Counted from the stretch's first letter, positions 1 to 8,855 are shown. The stretch is DNA of 64,000 bases from JANQPX01 sp050633905 (GCA_050633905.1 JBOEHJ010000085.1:1-64000); one strand, 5' to 3'. Notes: generated by a model not told the origin, from the sequence alone. A program made the numbers and translations.

Positions 1-416
1 TATTCATTGCCGAAGAACCAGACACCCAGTGTCTTGCCGCGGAAATCTGCAGGCTCGGTGATGCCGGTGTCCTTCCGGCAGGTCAGCATCATGCCCGATG
101 ACTTGAAGGGCTGCGCGATATTGACCAGCGCCAAGCCCTTTTCACGGCTGGCCAGCGCTGAGGGCATCCAATCGAGCACGACATCCGCCCCACCGCCAGC
201 GATCACCTGCGGCGGTGCAATGTCGGGGCCGCCGGCCTTGATCTCGACTTCCAGGTCTTCCTCTTCGTAAAAGCCTTTGTCGGCGGCGACGTAGTAGCCA
301 GCGAACTGGGCCTGCGTCACCCATTTCAACTGCAGGGTCACTTTGTCGGCCGCTTGTGAGGCGGTTGCGGTGAGTACGAGCGCCGTTGCGGCTGCGAGTG
401 TCGAAAAAGTCTTCAT
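1..416 (-). CDS. ABC transporter substrate-binding protein, NMT1/THI5-like (partial, runs off left edge)
   Basis: This is the periplasmic binding subunit of the importer encoded just upstream on the same strand. About 138 N-terminal codons are visible and the C-terminus lies outside the window. A signal peptide of about 22 residues ends in an alanine-rich ATASQAAD stretch. The mature part continues with VTLQLKWVTQAQFAGYYVAA, the hallmark opening of NMT1/THI5-like proteins that bind pyrimidine-type ligands. The start is the ATG at 414-416, 25 bases after the preceding permease gene. Its neighbours are dihydropyrimidinase and ureidopropionase genes, so the ligand is probably a pyrimidine, a dihydropyrimidine or an N-carbamoyl derivative. 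The family call is firm; the ligand is inferred from context. Confidence 0.88.
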   Translation of the reverse strand, partial: MKTFSTLAAATALVLTATASQAADKVTLQLKWVTQAQFAGYYVAADKGFYEEEDLEVEIKAGGPDIAPPQVIAGGGADVVLDWMPSALASREKGLALVNIAQPFKSSGMMLTCRKDTGITEPADFRGKTLGVWFFGNE

Positions 417-441
417 GGTCGTCTCCTCTTTCTTGGTTTCT

Positions 442-1278
442 TCAGGCCTGGTTGGAAGGATGCCAGAATGTGACGAAACGTTCGATCAGCGCGACGGCAC
501 CATAAAACGCGGAACCGACAAGTGCTGCCACCGCGATCTCCGCCCACACCATATCGAGCGCCATGCGACCGATCTCGGTGGAGATGCGAAAACCCATGCC
601 GACGACCGGCGTGCCGAAAAACTCGGCGACGATCGCACCGATCAGCGACAGCGTGGTGCAGATCTTCAGCCCATTGAAGATGAAGGGGCCGGCGGCTGGC
701 AGCCGTAGCTTCAACAGAGTTTGGGCGTATGACGCGGCGTAGGTGTGCATCAGGTCGCGCTGCATCACCTCGGAGGATCGGAGGCCCTCCATCACATTGA
801 CCAACATCGGGAAGAAGCACATGACGGTAACGACGGCGGCTTTGGAGTGCCAATCAAAGCCAAACCACATCACCATGATCGGCGCGATGCCGACGATCGG
901 CAGAGCGGCAGCGAGGTTGCCGATTGGTAGGAGGCCGCGCTGCAGAAAGGGCGAGCGATCGATCGCGATCGCAGTCAGGAAAGCGCTTCCACAGCCGATG
1001 ACATAGCCGGGCAGGACCGATTTCAACACGGTCTGAACGAAATCCGCCCACAAGATCGGGACGTTGCCGATCAACGCCCCCCAGATGTCCACTGGCGACG
1101 GAAGAATGACCGCCGGCACCTCCAGCCCCTTTACCAGCCCATGCCAGATTGTGAGAACGCTCACACCGAAGACTAAGGGGACGAGGAAGGTGGCAGCGCT
1201 AGTGTTGTGTCTTGCCAGCATCGCGTTGAGGAACCAGCCGCCGAGCCAAGCGAGAAGCGCGATCAGGAGCCAGGTCAT
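442..1278 (-). CDS. ABC transporter permease (pyrimidine-type importer, subunit 2)
   Basis: A 278-residue inner-membrane permease of the SsuC/ThiX/NMT1-transporter type. It has about six hydrophobic segments. The EAA-like coupling loop is visible in the second half as a stretch containing TYAASYAQTLLKLRLPAAGPF. Its ATG overlaps the stop of the other permease gene by four bases (ATGA, 1275-1278), so the two should be translationally coupled. It sits between that permease and the binding protein. A heterodimeric channel fed by the NMT1-like protein is the simplest reading. The substrate is inferred from the pyrimidine-degradation neighbours. Confidence 0.9.
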   Translation of the reverse strand: MTWLLIALLAWLGGWFLNAMLARHNTSAATFLVPLVFGVSVLTIWHGLVKGLEVPAVILPSPVDIWGALIGNVPILWADFVQTVLKSVLPGYVIGCGSAFLTAIAIDRSPFLQRGLLPIGNLAAALPIVGIAPIMVMWFGFDWHSKAAVVTVMCFFPMLVNVMEGLRSSEVMQRDLMHTYAASYAQTLLKLRLPAAGPFIFNGLKICTTLSLIGAIVAEFFGTPVVGMGFRISTEIGRMALDMVWAEIAVAALVGSAFYGAVALIERFVTFWHPSNQA

Positions 1279-2150
1279 CGGGCGAGGCCCATGCGTCGGA
1301 GGACTAGATTTTGTACGATGCCGATCAGGCCGACCATCAGGCCGGCGCAGATGGCGGCACCGATAAGTGCCGACCAGATGATCAGTACCTGGCCGTAATA
1401 GGAGCCGTTCAACATGCGCGCGCCAAAGCCGCCCTGGGCGCCGGTCGGCAGCTCACCGATGATGGCGCCGACCAGGGCGATGGCAACCGCGATCTTGAGC
1501 GAGGTAAAGAGGTAGGGAAGAGCCGACGGCCAGCGCAGCTTCCAGAACGCCTGCCAGGCGCTGGCGTTGTAGGTGCGCATCAGATCGAGTTGCATCGAAT
1601 CCGGACTTCGCAGGCCTTTCACCATGCCGACGACCACCGGGAAGAAACTAAGATAGGCGGAGATCGACGCCTTCGCGATCAGCCCGGAGATGCCGATATT
1701 GTAGAGCACCACGATGATCATGGGTGCGACTGCCAGGATCGGCACGGTTTGCGATGCGATCACCCAGGGCATGACGCTGAGATCCATCACCCGATTGTGG
1801 ACGATCCCGATCGCAAGGGCGATACCTAAGACGACACCCATGGCGAAACCCAGCAGCGTCGCCGAGAGCGTGATCCAGCCGTGATAGATCAAGGATCGTT
1901 TCGACGTAACTTTTTTGAGGGCGGTCGTCTCCCAGATCTCGCCCGCAACCTGATGGGGGGCTGGCAATACCGGCCGCTCCTGCTGCATGGTCTTGGGCAG
2001 AATTTCGACAAACGAAATCTCGACGTCCGCACGCTCCGCCTGGTCCCGCTCCCATGGCGCATTCAGAAAAATCGCCCCCACATACCATATCGCGATGATC
2101 GTCAGCACAACGGAGACAATCGGAAGAACCTTTTCCGATAGCACGTTCAT
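1275..2150 (-). CDS. ABC transporter permease (pyrimidine-type importer, subunit 1)
   Basis: An inner-membrane permease of 291 residues with the same fold as its neighbour. Its coupling-loop region reads TYNASAWQAFWKLRWPSALPY. A long periplasmic insertion of about 70 residues follows the first membrane segment. I chose the ATG at 2148-2150 (MNVLSEK) because the hydrophobic N-terminal helix follows directly. An upstream in-frame ATG at 2201 would add 17 residues unlike a membrane leader. With the chosen start, the gap to the preceding ATPase gene is 117 bases. It ends in a four-base overlap with the next permease. Role: membrane subunit of the NMT1-type importer. Confidence 0.88.
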   Translation of the reverse strand: MNVLSEKVLPIVSVVLTIIAIWYVGAIFLNAPWERDQAERADVEISFVEILPKTMQQERPVLPAPHQVAGEIWETTALKKVTSKRSLIYHGWITLSATLLGFAMGVVLGIALAIGIVHNRVMDLSVMPWVIASQTVPILAVAPMIIVVLYNIGISGLIAKASISAYLSFFPVVVGMVKGLRSPDSMQLDLMRTYNASAWQAFWKLRWPSALPYLFTSLKIAVAIALVGAIIGELPTGAQGGFGARMLNGSYYGQVLIIWSALIGAAICAGLMVGLIGIVQNLVLRRMGLAR

Positions 2151-2267
2151 ATGCGCGACGCTCTCGCAACTCGCACTCTGCCGATGGCCAAAGCCTGACA
2201 TTCAATACCAGCACCGCAAACCGCCGAGTCAGACGGTGGCGCACCGGGAGTCCCTGAGGTGAGCATC

Positions 2268-3095
2268 TCACTCATGACTGTGACCGGCGCGGAGGCCTTT
2301 TCGGACACGGGCGGCGATTTCCAGGAATTCTGGGGAGTCGCGGATTTCGAGCGGGCGGTCTGCAGGTAACGGACTGTCAATGATGTCGATGATGCGGCCA
2401 GGGCGGGGCGACATGACGACGATTTTGGTGGAGAGGTAGACGGCTTCGGGAATGGCGTGAGTAACGAAGCAGGCGGTCTTTTCGGTGCGCGCCCAAAGGG
2501 CAAGGAGCTGTTCGTTCAGATGATCGCGCGTGATTTCATCAAGAGCACCGAAGGGTTCGTCCATCAGGAGGAGATCAGCATCGAAGGCGAGCGCTCGGGC
2601 TATCGAGGCGCGCTGCTGCATGCCACCGGAGAGCTGCCAGGGATATTTCCGGCCAAAGTCGGCAAGACCGACGAGCTCCAGTGCGTCGACGACACGTTCG
2701 GCCATCTCCGCTCTGGTGTAACCCATGATCTCCAACGGCAGTCGAATGTTGTTCTCGATGGTGCGCCAGGGATAGAGGCCGGCTGCTTGAAAGACATAGC
2801 CATAAGCGCCTTTCAAGCGCGCTTCCTCGGGGGTCATGCCGTTCACGCGGATACTGCCACTAGTCGCGTGCTCAAGATCAGCGATGACCCGAAGAAACGT
2901 CGTCTTGCCGCAACCCGATGGACCAATAAAAGAAACAAAATCACCCTTGCCGATCGTCAGATTGACATTGGACAAAGCATGGACCGGGCCGTCATTGGTC
3001 TCGAAGGTCAGCTCTAACCCTGCGGCCTCGATCACGGTCTGTGTGCCGGCTCTTTCTAACATCGGGTCAGCATCAGGCTCCGCCTTGGGCGTCAC
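2268..3095 (-). CDS. ABC transporter ATP-binding protein (pyrimidine-type importer)
   Basis: A cytoplasmic ATPase of 275 residues. All canonical motifs are present: Walker A GPSGCGKT near residue 58, the Q-loop in GYVFQAAGLYPW, signature LSGGMQQR, Walker B DADLLLMDEPFGALDE and the switch histidine in CFVTHAIPEA. This is the NitT/TauT/SsuB-like group that works with NMT1-type binding proteins. The ATG overlaps the dihydropyrimidinase stop by four bases (ATGA at 3092-3095), which ties import and catabolism into one transcript. A roughly 25-residue N-terminal extension precedes the ABC domain and has no recognisable function. Confidence 0.93.
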   Translation of the reverse strand: MTPKAEPDADPMLERAGTQTVIEAAGLELTFETNDGPVHALSNVNLTIGKGDFVSFIGPSGCGKTTFLRVIADLEHATSGSIRVNGMTPEEARLKGAYGYVFQAAGLYPWRTIENNIRLPLEIMGYTRAEMAERVVDALELVGLADFGRKYPWQLSGGMQQRASIARALAFDADLLLMDEPFGALDEITRDHLNEQLLALWARTEKTACFVTHAIPEAVYLSTKIVVMSPRPGRIIDIIDSPLPADRPLEIRDSPEFLEIAARVRKGLRAGHSHE

Positions 3096-4552
3096 ACACC
3101 ACTTGGGATATTCTGGGGATCGCGCTCGACGCGGCGGGGGGCTGTCAGCTCTTTCCAGGTAGAAAGCGCCTTGTTGATTGCAGGGAAGGCGGGGCGCGGG
3201 ATGAAGCGACCGCGGCCGGCCTGGGGCTCGGAATTCTTGCCATGCTCCCAGATGACGTCGCCGCGGGAAAGGGTGTAGCGCGCCTGGGCCGTAACCTCGA
3301 AGCCTTCGAAGACGTTGTAGTCGATGATCGACTTTTGGGTGGTCGCCGAGATTTTCTTCGTGATTTTCGGATCCCAGACGACGACGTCGGCATCAGCGCC
3401 TTCGACCAATGCACCCTTTTGGGGATAGACGTTCAGGATTTTCGCAACATTGGTCGAGGTGACAGCGACGAACTCATTGGGGGTGAGGCGGCCGGTCTCG
3501 ACACCCTTGGTCCAGAGCATGGCGAGCCTGTCCTCAAGGCCGCCGGTACCGTTCGGGATCATCGGGAAACCCTTCAGGCCCATGCGCTTTTGCTCAGTGG
3601 TGAAGGCGCAGTGATCAGTCGCGACCACCTGGAGCGAGCCCGCAGCGAGCCCAGCCCAAAGCCCGTCCTGATGTTCCTTATTACGGAACGGCGGGGACAT
3701 CACGCGGCGGGCTGAATAGTCCCAGTCTTTGTTGAAATATTCGCTCTCATCGAGGGTCAGATGCTGGATCAACGGCTCGCCATAGACCCGCATGCCCTTT
3801 TGCCGTGCACGCCGGATCGCCTCGTGGGCCTGCTCGCAGGAGACGTGGACGATGTAAACGGGAACACCCGCGGCATCGGCGATCATGATGGCACGATTGG
3901 CGGCCTCACCCTCGACCTCGGGCGGGCGGCTGAAGGCGTGGCCTTCTGGTCCGGTCGTGCCCTCAGTCATGTATTTTGCCTGCAACGCCGCAACGACATC
4001 ACCGTTTTCGGCATGAACCAACGGCAGGGCGCCCAGAGCAGCGCAGCGCTGAAACGAGGCGAACATCTCGTCGTCGTCGACCATCAAGGCGCCCTTATAG
4101 GCCATGAAGTGCTTGAACGTGTTAATGCCGCGCGCGACCACCTGCTCCATCTCCGAAAAAATCTGCTCGGACCAGCCGGTGATCGCCATGTGATAGGAAA
4201 TATCGGTGCAGATCTGGTCCGTCGACTTTCGATCCCATTCCTTGATCGCCGACATCAGCGAGCCGTCCTCACCGGGAAGAACGAAGTCGACCAGCATGGT
4301 GGTGCCACCGGATGCGGCAGCAAAGGTGCCGCTCTCGAAGGTTTCCGCCGCATTCGTGCCCATGAACGGCATTTCGAGGTGGGTGTGAGGATCGATGCCG
4401 CCGGGGATGACAAAAGCGTCCGAGGCATCGACGGTCTCATCGCCGCTCAGGTTCTCGCCGATCGCGGCTATTTTTTCGCCTTCCACCAGAACATCGGCCT
4501 TATAGGTACGATCCGCCGTGACGACCGTGCCGCCTTTGATGACTTTGGACAT
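3092..4552 (-). CDS. hydA: dihydropyrimidinase / D-hydantoinase
   Basis: A cyclic amidohydrolase of 486 residues that opens dihydrouracil or dihydrothymine to the N-carbamoyl beta-amino acid (step 2 of reductive pyrimidine degradation). The binuclear metal site is complete: H56 and H58 in DPHTHLEMPF, K148 (the carboxylated lysine, in NTFKHFMAYKG), H180 in HAENGD, H236 in YIVHVS and D313 in ATDHCAF. Length is normal for the family. The start is the ATG at 4550-4552, preceded by GGGAG at a good distance. A longer in-frame reading upstream is arginine/serine-rich noise. Two palindromes lie in the 92-base leader (4611-4644). The hydantoinase and dihydropyrimidinase families are hard to separate; the PreT/PreA genes nearby favour dihydropyrimidinase. 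Confidence 0.95.
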   Translation of the reverse strand: MSKVIKGGTVVTADRTYKADVLVEGEKIAAIGENLSGDETVDASDAFVIPGGIDPHTHLEMPFMGTNAAETFESGTFAAASGGTTMLVDFVLPGEDGSLMSAIKEWDRKSTDQICTDISYHMAITGWSEQIFSEMEQVVARGINTFKHFMAYKGALMVDDDEMFASFQRCAALGALPLVHAENGDVVAALQAKYMTEGTTGPEGHAFSRPPEVEGEAANRAIMIADAAGVPVYIVHVSCEQAHEAIRRARQKGMRVYGEPLIQHLTLDESEYFNKDWDYSARRVMSPPFRNKEHQDGLWAGLAAGSLQVVATDHCAFTTEQKRMGLKGFPMIPNGTGGLEDRLAMLWTKGVETGRLTPNEFVAVTSTNVAKILNVYPQKGALVEGADADVVVWDPKITKKISATTQKSIIDYNVFEGFEVTAQARYTLSRGDVIWEHGKNSEPQAGRGRFIPRPAFPAINKALSTWKELTAPRRVERDPQNIPSGV

Positions 4553-4610
4553 CTTTTTTCTCCCTGTCGCAGCGGCGACGTTCACGTGAATAGCGAGACT
4601 TATCAATGAA

Positions 4611-4644
4611 GTGGCCACGCCACCTAGCGAGGTGGACGGTCCAC
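4611..4644. promoter_or_regulatory. pair of 13-bp perfect palindromes upstream of dihydropyrimidinase
   Basis: GTGGC-CAC-GCCAC at 4611-4623 and GTGGA-CGG-TCCAC at 4632-4644 are both perfect 5-3-5 dyads. Their centres are 21 bases apart, two helical turns. Each is followed by a (C/T)TAG tetramer. They sit between the stop of the hydrolase gene (4645-4647) and the dihydropyrimidinase start (4552). The form resembles TGGTNNNACCA operators of FadR-type GntR regulators. A third copy precedes preT. Binding protein unknown. Confidence 0.5.
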
Positions 4645-5895
4645 TTAGGCGACGATTTCCGCCGTCGCGACAACCGCATGGAACAGGACGTTTGTCCCTT
4701 TTTCCGCCCACTCCGGCAAGATTTCTTCGGCCTCATTATGGCTGAGGCCATCGACGCAAGGGCACATCACCATGGAGGTCGGCGCCACCTTGTTGATCCA
4801 GCAGGCATCGTGCCCCGCACCGGAAACGATGTCCTTATGGGTGTATCCGAGACGTTCAGCAGCATCGCGTACTGCGCTGACACAGCCTTCGTCAAAGGCG
4901 GGCGGGTCGAAGGAACCGACAATCTCAAACGAAAACTCGACGCCCAGTGCCTCGCAAATCTTTGGTGCCTCCGCCTCGAAGCGCGCCACCATGGTCTCGA
5001 GGGTATCCAACACATGGGAGCGGAAATCGATGGTGAAAACCACCTTGCCAGGGATGATGTTTCGCGAGTTCGGCGACACGTCGATATGGCCGATAGCACC
5101 AACTGCATTGGGCTGATGAGCCATGGCAATGTCATGGACTAGCTCGGTGATCTGAGCGAGGCCGCGCCCAGCGTTCTTGCGCATCTTCATTGGCGTTGAG
5201 CCTGTATGGCTCTCCTTGCCGATCACCGTGCATTCGATCCAGCGAAGGCCCTGGCCGTGGGTCACCACACCGATGTCGACGTCTTCGGCCTCAAGGATCG
5301 GACCCTGCTCGATATGCAATTCGAAAAACGCATGCATCTTTCGCGCCCCGACCTCTTCCTCGCCACGCCAGCCGATGCGCTCCAGTTCATCACCAAAGCG
5401 CTTGCCCTCGGCATCAACAAGATCATACGCCCATTCCTGACGATGCACGCCGGCGAAGACACCCGCCGACAAGATCGGCGGCGCGTAACGCGTCCCTTCC
5501 TCATTGGTCCAGTTGGTGACCACGATCGGATGCTTGGTTTTGATGCCGAGCTGATTGAGTGTGCGGATAATTTCTAGACCGCCGAGCACGCCTAGAACGC
5601 CGTCATATTTGCCGCCGGTTGGTTGGGTATCCAGATGGGAACCGACATAGACCGGAAGGGCGTCCGGATCAGTGCCTTCGCGCCTTGCAAACATATTACC
5701 CATCTGATCGACGCCCATGGTCAACCCTTCGGCGTCGCACCAGGATTGGAACAAAGCACGGCCCTTGGCGTCGTCATCGGTGAGGGTCTGGCGATTATTG
5801 CCCCCTGCGATACCAGGGCCGATCTTGGCCATCTCCATGAGGCTGTCCCAGAGCCTCTCGCCGTCGATCTTGAGGTTCCCGCCGGGTGCCGCCAT
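4645..5895 (-). CDS. Zn-dependent M20-family hydrolase, probable beta-ureidopropionase (N-carbamoyl-beta-alanine amidohydrolase)
   Basis: A hydantoinase/carbamoylase-family amidohydrolase of 416 residues. It would remove the carbamoyl group from N-carbamoyl-beta-alanine, step 3 of reductive pyrimidine breakdown. Metal-site motifs are visible: GSHLDTQPTGGKYDG (H87, D98), TNWTNEEGTRY (the glutamate pair near 132) and ELHIEQGP. I chose the ATG at 5893-5895 (MAAPGGNLKIDGERLW) because AAGGTG stands correctly before it. The upstream ATG at 5916 has no ribosome site and lies inside the RutR-like operator. Allantoate or L-carbamoyl amino acid hydrolases share these motifs, so substrate choice rests on the neighbours. 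Confidence 0.92.
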   Translation of the reverse strand: MAAPGGNLKIDGERLWDSLMEMAKIGPGIAGGNNRQTLTDDDAKGRALFQSWCDAEGLTMGVDQMGNMFARREGTDPDALPVYVGSHLDTQPTGGKYDGVLGVLGGLEIIRTLNQLGIKTKHPIVVTNWTNEEGTRYAPPILSAGVFAGVHRQEWAYDLVDAEGKRFGDELERIGWRGEEEVGARKMHAFFELHIEQGPILEAEDVDIGVVTHGQGLRWIECTVIGKESHTGSTPMKMRKNAGRGLAQITELVHDIAMAHQPNAVGAIGHIDVSPNSRNIIPGKVVFTIDFRSHVLDTLETMVARFEAEAPKICEALGVEFSFEIVGSFDPPAFDEGCVSAVRDAAERLGYTHKDIVSGAGHDACWINKVAPTSMVMCPCVDGLSHNEAEEILPEWAEKGTNVLFHAVVATAEIVA

Positions 5896-5908
5896 GTTCT
5901 TCACCTTC

Positions 5909-5924
5909 TTGACCATTTGGTAAA
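5909..5924. promoter_or_regulatory. RutR-like operator
   Basis: The 16 bases TTGACCATTTGGTAAA match the known RutR palindrome TTGACCANNTGGTCAA at 13 of 14 defined positions. The site lies between the divergent hydrolase gene and the RutR-like regulator gene, where a repressor could control both. It overlaps the upstream alternative ATG of the hydrolase, which supports the downstream start. Confidence 0.75.
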
Positions 5925-5995
5925 ATTGACGCTAGCAATATGGTCGATCGGGTCAAGGAATTTTTGGTCGTCGACGCAGGGAGGGGACACCAGCA

Positions 5996-6610
5996 TTGAC
6001 CGCGAGAAAGCTGACGCGCATCCAGACCAAGAATCGCGCCATCATTGAACGCGCCGCGCTTGAGATTTTTTCGCGCGATGGCTTTCGCGGCGCCACTGTC
6101 GATGCGATCGCCGACGCTGCCGGCATGTCAAAGCCCAATCTTTTTTACTACTTCCCGACCAAGAACGACGTCTACCGAAGCCTATTGGAAGGCCTGCTCG
6201 AGGACTGGCTCGCACCTTTGGTCGACCTCGACCCTTCAGGGGTACCGATCGAGCAGATCGCTGCCTATATCACCCGAAAAATCGAACTTGCCCGTGATTT
6301 CCCCCTCGAATCCCGCTTGTTCGCCAATGAAATGATCCGAGGCGCCCCTATCCTCCAAGACATGCTCGCCGGCGAGCTCAAGCTGCTGGTCGACGAGAAA
6401 GTCACCATCATTCAGGGATGGATCGACGAGGGACGCTTAAACCCTGTTGACCCCCATCACCTCCTTTTCGCAATCTGGGCAACAACCCAGCATTATGCCG
6501 ATTTCGACATTCAGATCCGCGCTCTCCTCGGTGGAGACAAGAAGGATCGCTTTCGCGACGCCTCAGCGACGTTGCAGCAGATTTTTCTGGATGGATTGCG
6601 CCCACGGTGA
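5996..6610 (+). CDS. rutR: TetR-family regulator, RutR-like pyrimidine sensor
   Basis: A 204-residue repressor. The N-terminal TetR helix-turn-helix spans about residues 10-58 (FSRDGFRGATVDAIADAAGM, then SKPNLFYYFPTKNDVY). The C-terminal half carries the RutR-type ligand domain, including ARDFPLESRLFANEMIRGAP and the closing LDGLRPR, close to what I recall of E. coli RutR. E. coli RutR senses uracil and thymine. The start is TTG at 5996, with GGGAGGGG ten bases upstream. It is divergent from the catabolic operon and shares its operator, so autoregulation and induction by pyrimidines are expected. Confidence 0.88.
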   Translation: MTARKLTRIQTKNRAIIERAALEIFSRDGFRGATVDAIADAAGMSKPNLFYYFPTKNDVYRSLLEGLLEDWLAPLVDLDPSGVPIEQIAAYITRKIELARDFPLESRLFANEMIRGAPILQDMLAGELKLLVDEKVTIIQGWIDEGRLNPVDPHHLLFAIWATTQHYADFDIQIRALLGGDKKDRFRDASATLQQIFLDGLRPR

Positions 6611-6781
6611 CCTTCCAACCAACGTCAAGTACCAGAAGTTTCCGGTTGTTCATTGGTGGGAAGATGGCAGGCAGTCGAAGCCATGTCAGGCCCGAGCTCC
6701 TGTCCTACAGAATGCGTTGCAAAAAAATTCGATCCGCTGGAGGACACACAGATCGGATTAAGTATTGCTACTATCGTCTGA

Positions 6782-7543
6782 CTATTTGGCGAAGCAGCTT
6801 TCGATGACAGTACGGTTGCCAGTCATTTCCTGCGCCACGACGCCCAGTTTGAATTCATCGCCCAGGGCTAGGAGCTGGCTCGGCACATCGATCGCCGTTT
6901 GACCCGGATCGAATACCATCGTGACTATCATAATGTCGCTCTCTTCGATCCCGATCGGTGTATTGGTAACACCGATGTCAGGGTGGGAAAGATCGACGGG
7001 GTCCCAACTAATCGTGACAGGTGTGCTCACGTTCGGCGGCGTTTCGACTTCACAGTCGAAGGGCAGAACCTGACCATTGACGCTGATATTGCCAGGCTGT
7101 GCCGGCAGGAGATGGGTGATCTCGACGTCGCATTCGAGCTTGCCACCTCCCTGTCTCTTGGTCGATACTTGGTACGTACCTTCAGGGAAACGGGCCAGGA
7201 ACTCTTTTGGAGGCGGCTCGTCGAAACCTGGTTCCACACTCTCGAAAAAGATCTCGTTGACACCCTGCGTTGCTCGGCTCCGGCTGGTGCGGACCTGGAA
7301 GATCCTCTTTCGTCGAGCGTCCTTGATATCCAATTGTGGAAACGGATCACCGTCAATGAACGCCTGAAGCCCGAGATCACCGTGGGTATCGTTCAGCTCG
7401 AGGAAGACGTCAGCCTCGGCAAAAGATCCCTCGCCGACATGCTGCGCATGCGACAAGCTTCTTGCAGCGGCTAAAACAAGGGCGCCACTTGTGATTGCGA
7501 TGGCGCTGCGTATGGACTTGCGACATGCCGAAGGGACAATCAT
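6782..7543 (-). CDS. exported protein of unknown function with a fibronectin-III-like C-terminal part
   Basis: A 253-residue protein of an uncharacterised exported family. The N-terminus has a hydrophobic stretch (IAITSGALVLAAARSLSHA) consistent with a signal peptide. The central region contains FLELNDTHGDLGLQAFIDGD, followed by segments on feature magnitude (IFFESVEPGF, FLARFPEGTYQVS). The last 100 residues read like an immunoglobulin/fibronectin III strand pattern (STPVTISWDPVDLSHPDIG). I remember similar uncharacterised sequences in other proteobacteria but no function. It stands alone between the regulator gene and the exporter gene, on the minus strand. A cell-surface or periplasmic role is likely. 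Confidence 0.7.
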   Translation of the reverse strand: MIVPSACRKSIRSAIAITSGALVLAAARSLSHAQHVGEGSFAEADVFLELNDTHGDLGLQAFIDGDPFPQLDIKDARRKRIFQVRTSRSRATQGVNEIFFESVEPGFDEPPPKEFLARFPEGTYQVSTKRQGGGKLECDVEITHLLPAQPGNISVNGQVLPFDCEVETPPNVSTPVTISWDPVDLSHPDIGVTNTPIGIEESDIMIVTMVFDPGQTAIDVPSQLLALGDEFKLGVVAQEMTGNRTVIESCFAK

Positions 7544-7919
7544 TCAATCCACGTGCTTTTGGCGCAAGTGTCCATGCCAAGGTGACATCAAATCATTATG
7601 GGTATCTATAGCCGGTTTCTTGCTGTCTGGTTTGAACCTGCATAGTCGGCGTTCCTTAATCCGAAATGCAGCTTCCTCTCAGCAGAGGCTTTAACCCCGT
7701 GGTTGATAAATCCTACGGAAGGTGGATCGGCATCGCTCTGCACGGCTATCGGACGGATGTATGACACCTTTAGAAAACCTGTTCCGCACTATGGGAGTAC
7801 AAGCCATTCGAAGGCATGGAAATGGCATATACCCGACTGGAGTTCTGCAGCAGCTTTCTGTGGGTCAGCTGCCTAGAACAGGGTGCGAAAAAAAAGCCCC
7901 ACGCGCCTGGCCACGCCGC
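7544..7919. other. intergenic stretch, no gene seen
   Basis: 376 bases without a convincing reading frame, RNA gene or repeat. An A-run (a U-tract if transcribed leftwards) lies near 7889-7897, shortly after the exporter gene's stop on the minus strand. A clean stem in front of it could not be drawn, so a terminator is possible but not established. Confidence 0.5.
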
Positions 7920-8840
7920 CTACTCGCGCAACAGCATAAGCATCGCGCCTGACGTGGCGACTGCACCCAGCCAGACGACGGGGTCGACCCAGCCATGTCC
8001 CAAAAGACCTTCCCAGATGATGATGAAGACTGGGACAAGGTAGCCGTAGGCCATGACTTTAGCGGAGGGTAGGCGAAGGGTGGCGTATTGGACCAGAAAG
8101 AAGGTAACGGCTGTCGTGGCTAATCCGAGATAGATGATGCAGATCCAGGCGATCCAGGGGAGAGTTGCCCAGTCGGTGTCAAGGAGGACGTGGTTGGCAT
8201 AGGCGGCGGCGACCAGGAGGCCGCCTGTGATGCCGAAAAAGGTGTAGACCGTGAGCGGTTCGCCCTGGTGCAGCTTTCGGCTCATCGGCGTGTAGAGCGC
8301 GTGGCAGGCGCAGCCGATCAGGAAGATTTTTTCACCGAAACCGAGTTCAAGGCCGAGCATGGCGTCCAGATCGGCACGGAAAATCACCCAGATAGCACCC
8401 GCCGCCGCCAGGAGTAACGCAAGTAAAGTACGCACTGATGTGATCTGGCGCAACAGGAGGTATCCAAAGATGGCGCTCATGATCGGCGTCAGGGTGAAGA
8501 CAGCGCCAGTCGATACCGGATCGGTAAGACGGAGCGCTTCGAACATCAGGATGAAATAGCCGGCCAGCAGCCCGCCCACGACCGGATAGCGCCAGGCTTT
8601 TCGCACATGTTCTTTTTTGATCTTTGGAGCAGCGAGCGCGCCCATAATGACGACGGCGAGCGCGAACCGGGCAGTGGTCAGCACCGAAGGCTCGATATAT
8701 GGCGCCGCCAGATCACCAAGCGTAAACGACACCGAGATGAGAGCCGCGAACAACAACATCGCGGCATGACCGCTAAGGGCTTCGGTCCGTGCAACTACCA
8801 CCGTCCGGGCACCAGCATCTCGGAATCTACCGAGATCCAA
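7920..8840 (-). CDS. DMT-superfamily transporter, EamA domain protein
   Basis: An integral membrane protein with ten predicted hydrophobic helices in two EamA repeats (first about residues 28-160, second about 170-300). Family members export amino acids, nucleobases or other metabolites. The frame opens at a TTG (8838-8840), but the first membrane helix begins around the ATG at 8757-8759. The true start is uncertain by up to 27 residues. The gene follows preA at 15 bases on the same strand and is probably the last gene of the preT-preA transcript. Export of a degradation product such as beta-alanine or beta-aminoisobutyrate is conceivable but not shown. Confidence 0.82.
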   Translation of the reverse strand: MDLGRFRDAGARTVVVARTEALSGHAAMLLFAALISVSFTLGDLAAPYIEPSVLTTARFALAVVIMGALAAPKIKKEHVRKAWRYPVVGGLLAGYFILMFEALRLTDPVSTGAVFTLTPIMSAIFGYLLLRQITSVRTLLALLLAAAGAIWVIFRADLDAMLGLELGFGEKIFLIGCACHALYTPMSRKLHQGEPLTVYTFFGITGGLLVAAAYANHVLLDTDWATLPWIAWICIIYLGLATTAVTFFLVQYATLRLPSAKVMAYGYLVPVFIIIWEGLLGHGWVDPVVWLGAVATSGAMLMLLRE

Positions 8841-8855
8841 GTCAACGCCGGCCGG

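Noticed and set aside
3761..4609. 282-codon plus-strand frame antisense to dihydropyrimidinase
   Set aside because: The opposite strand has a complete enzyme with all catalytic residues; this frame has no motif and no ribosome site.
7868..7910. Rho-independent terminator after the DMT transporter gene
   Set aside because: A T-tract is present on the minus strand, but the GC-rich bases before it do not form a convincing stem.
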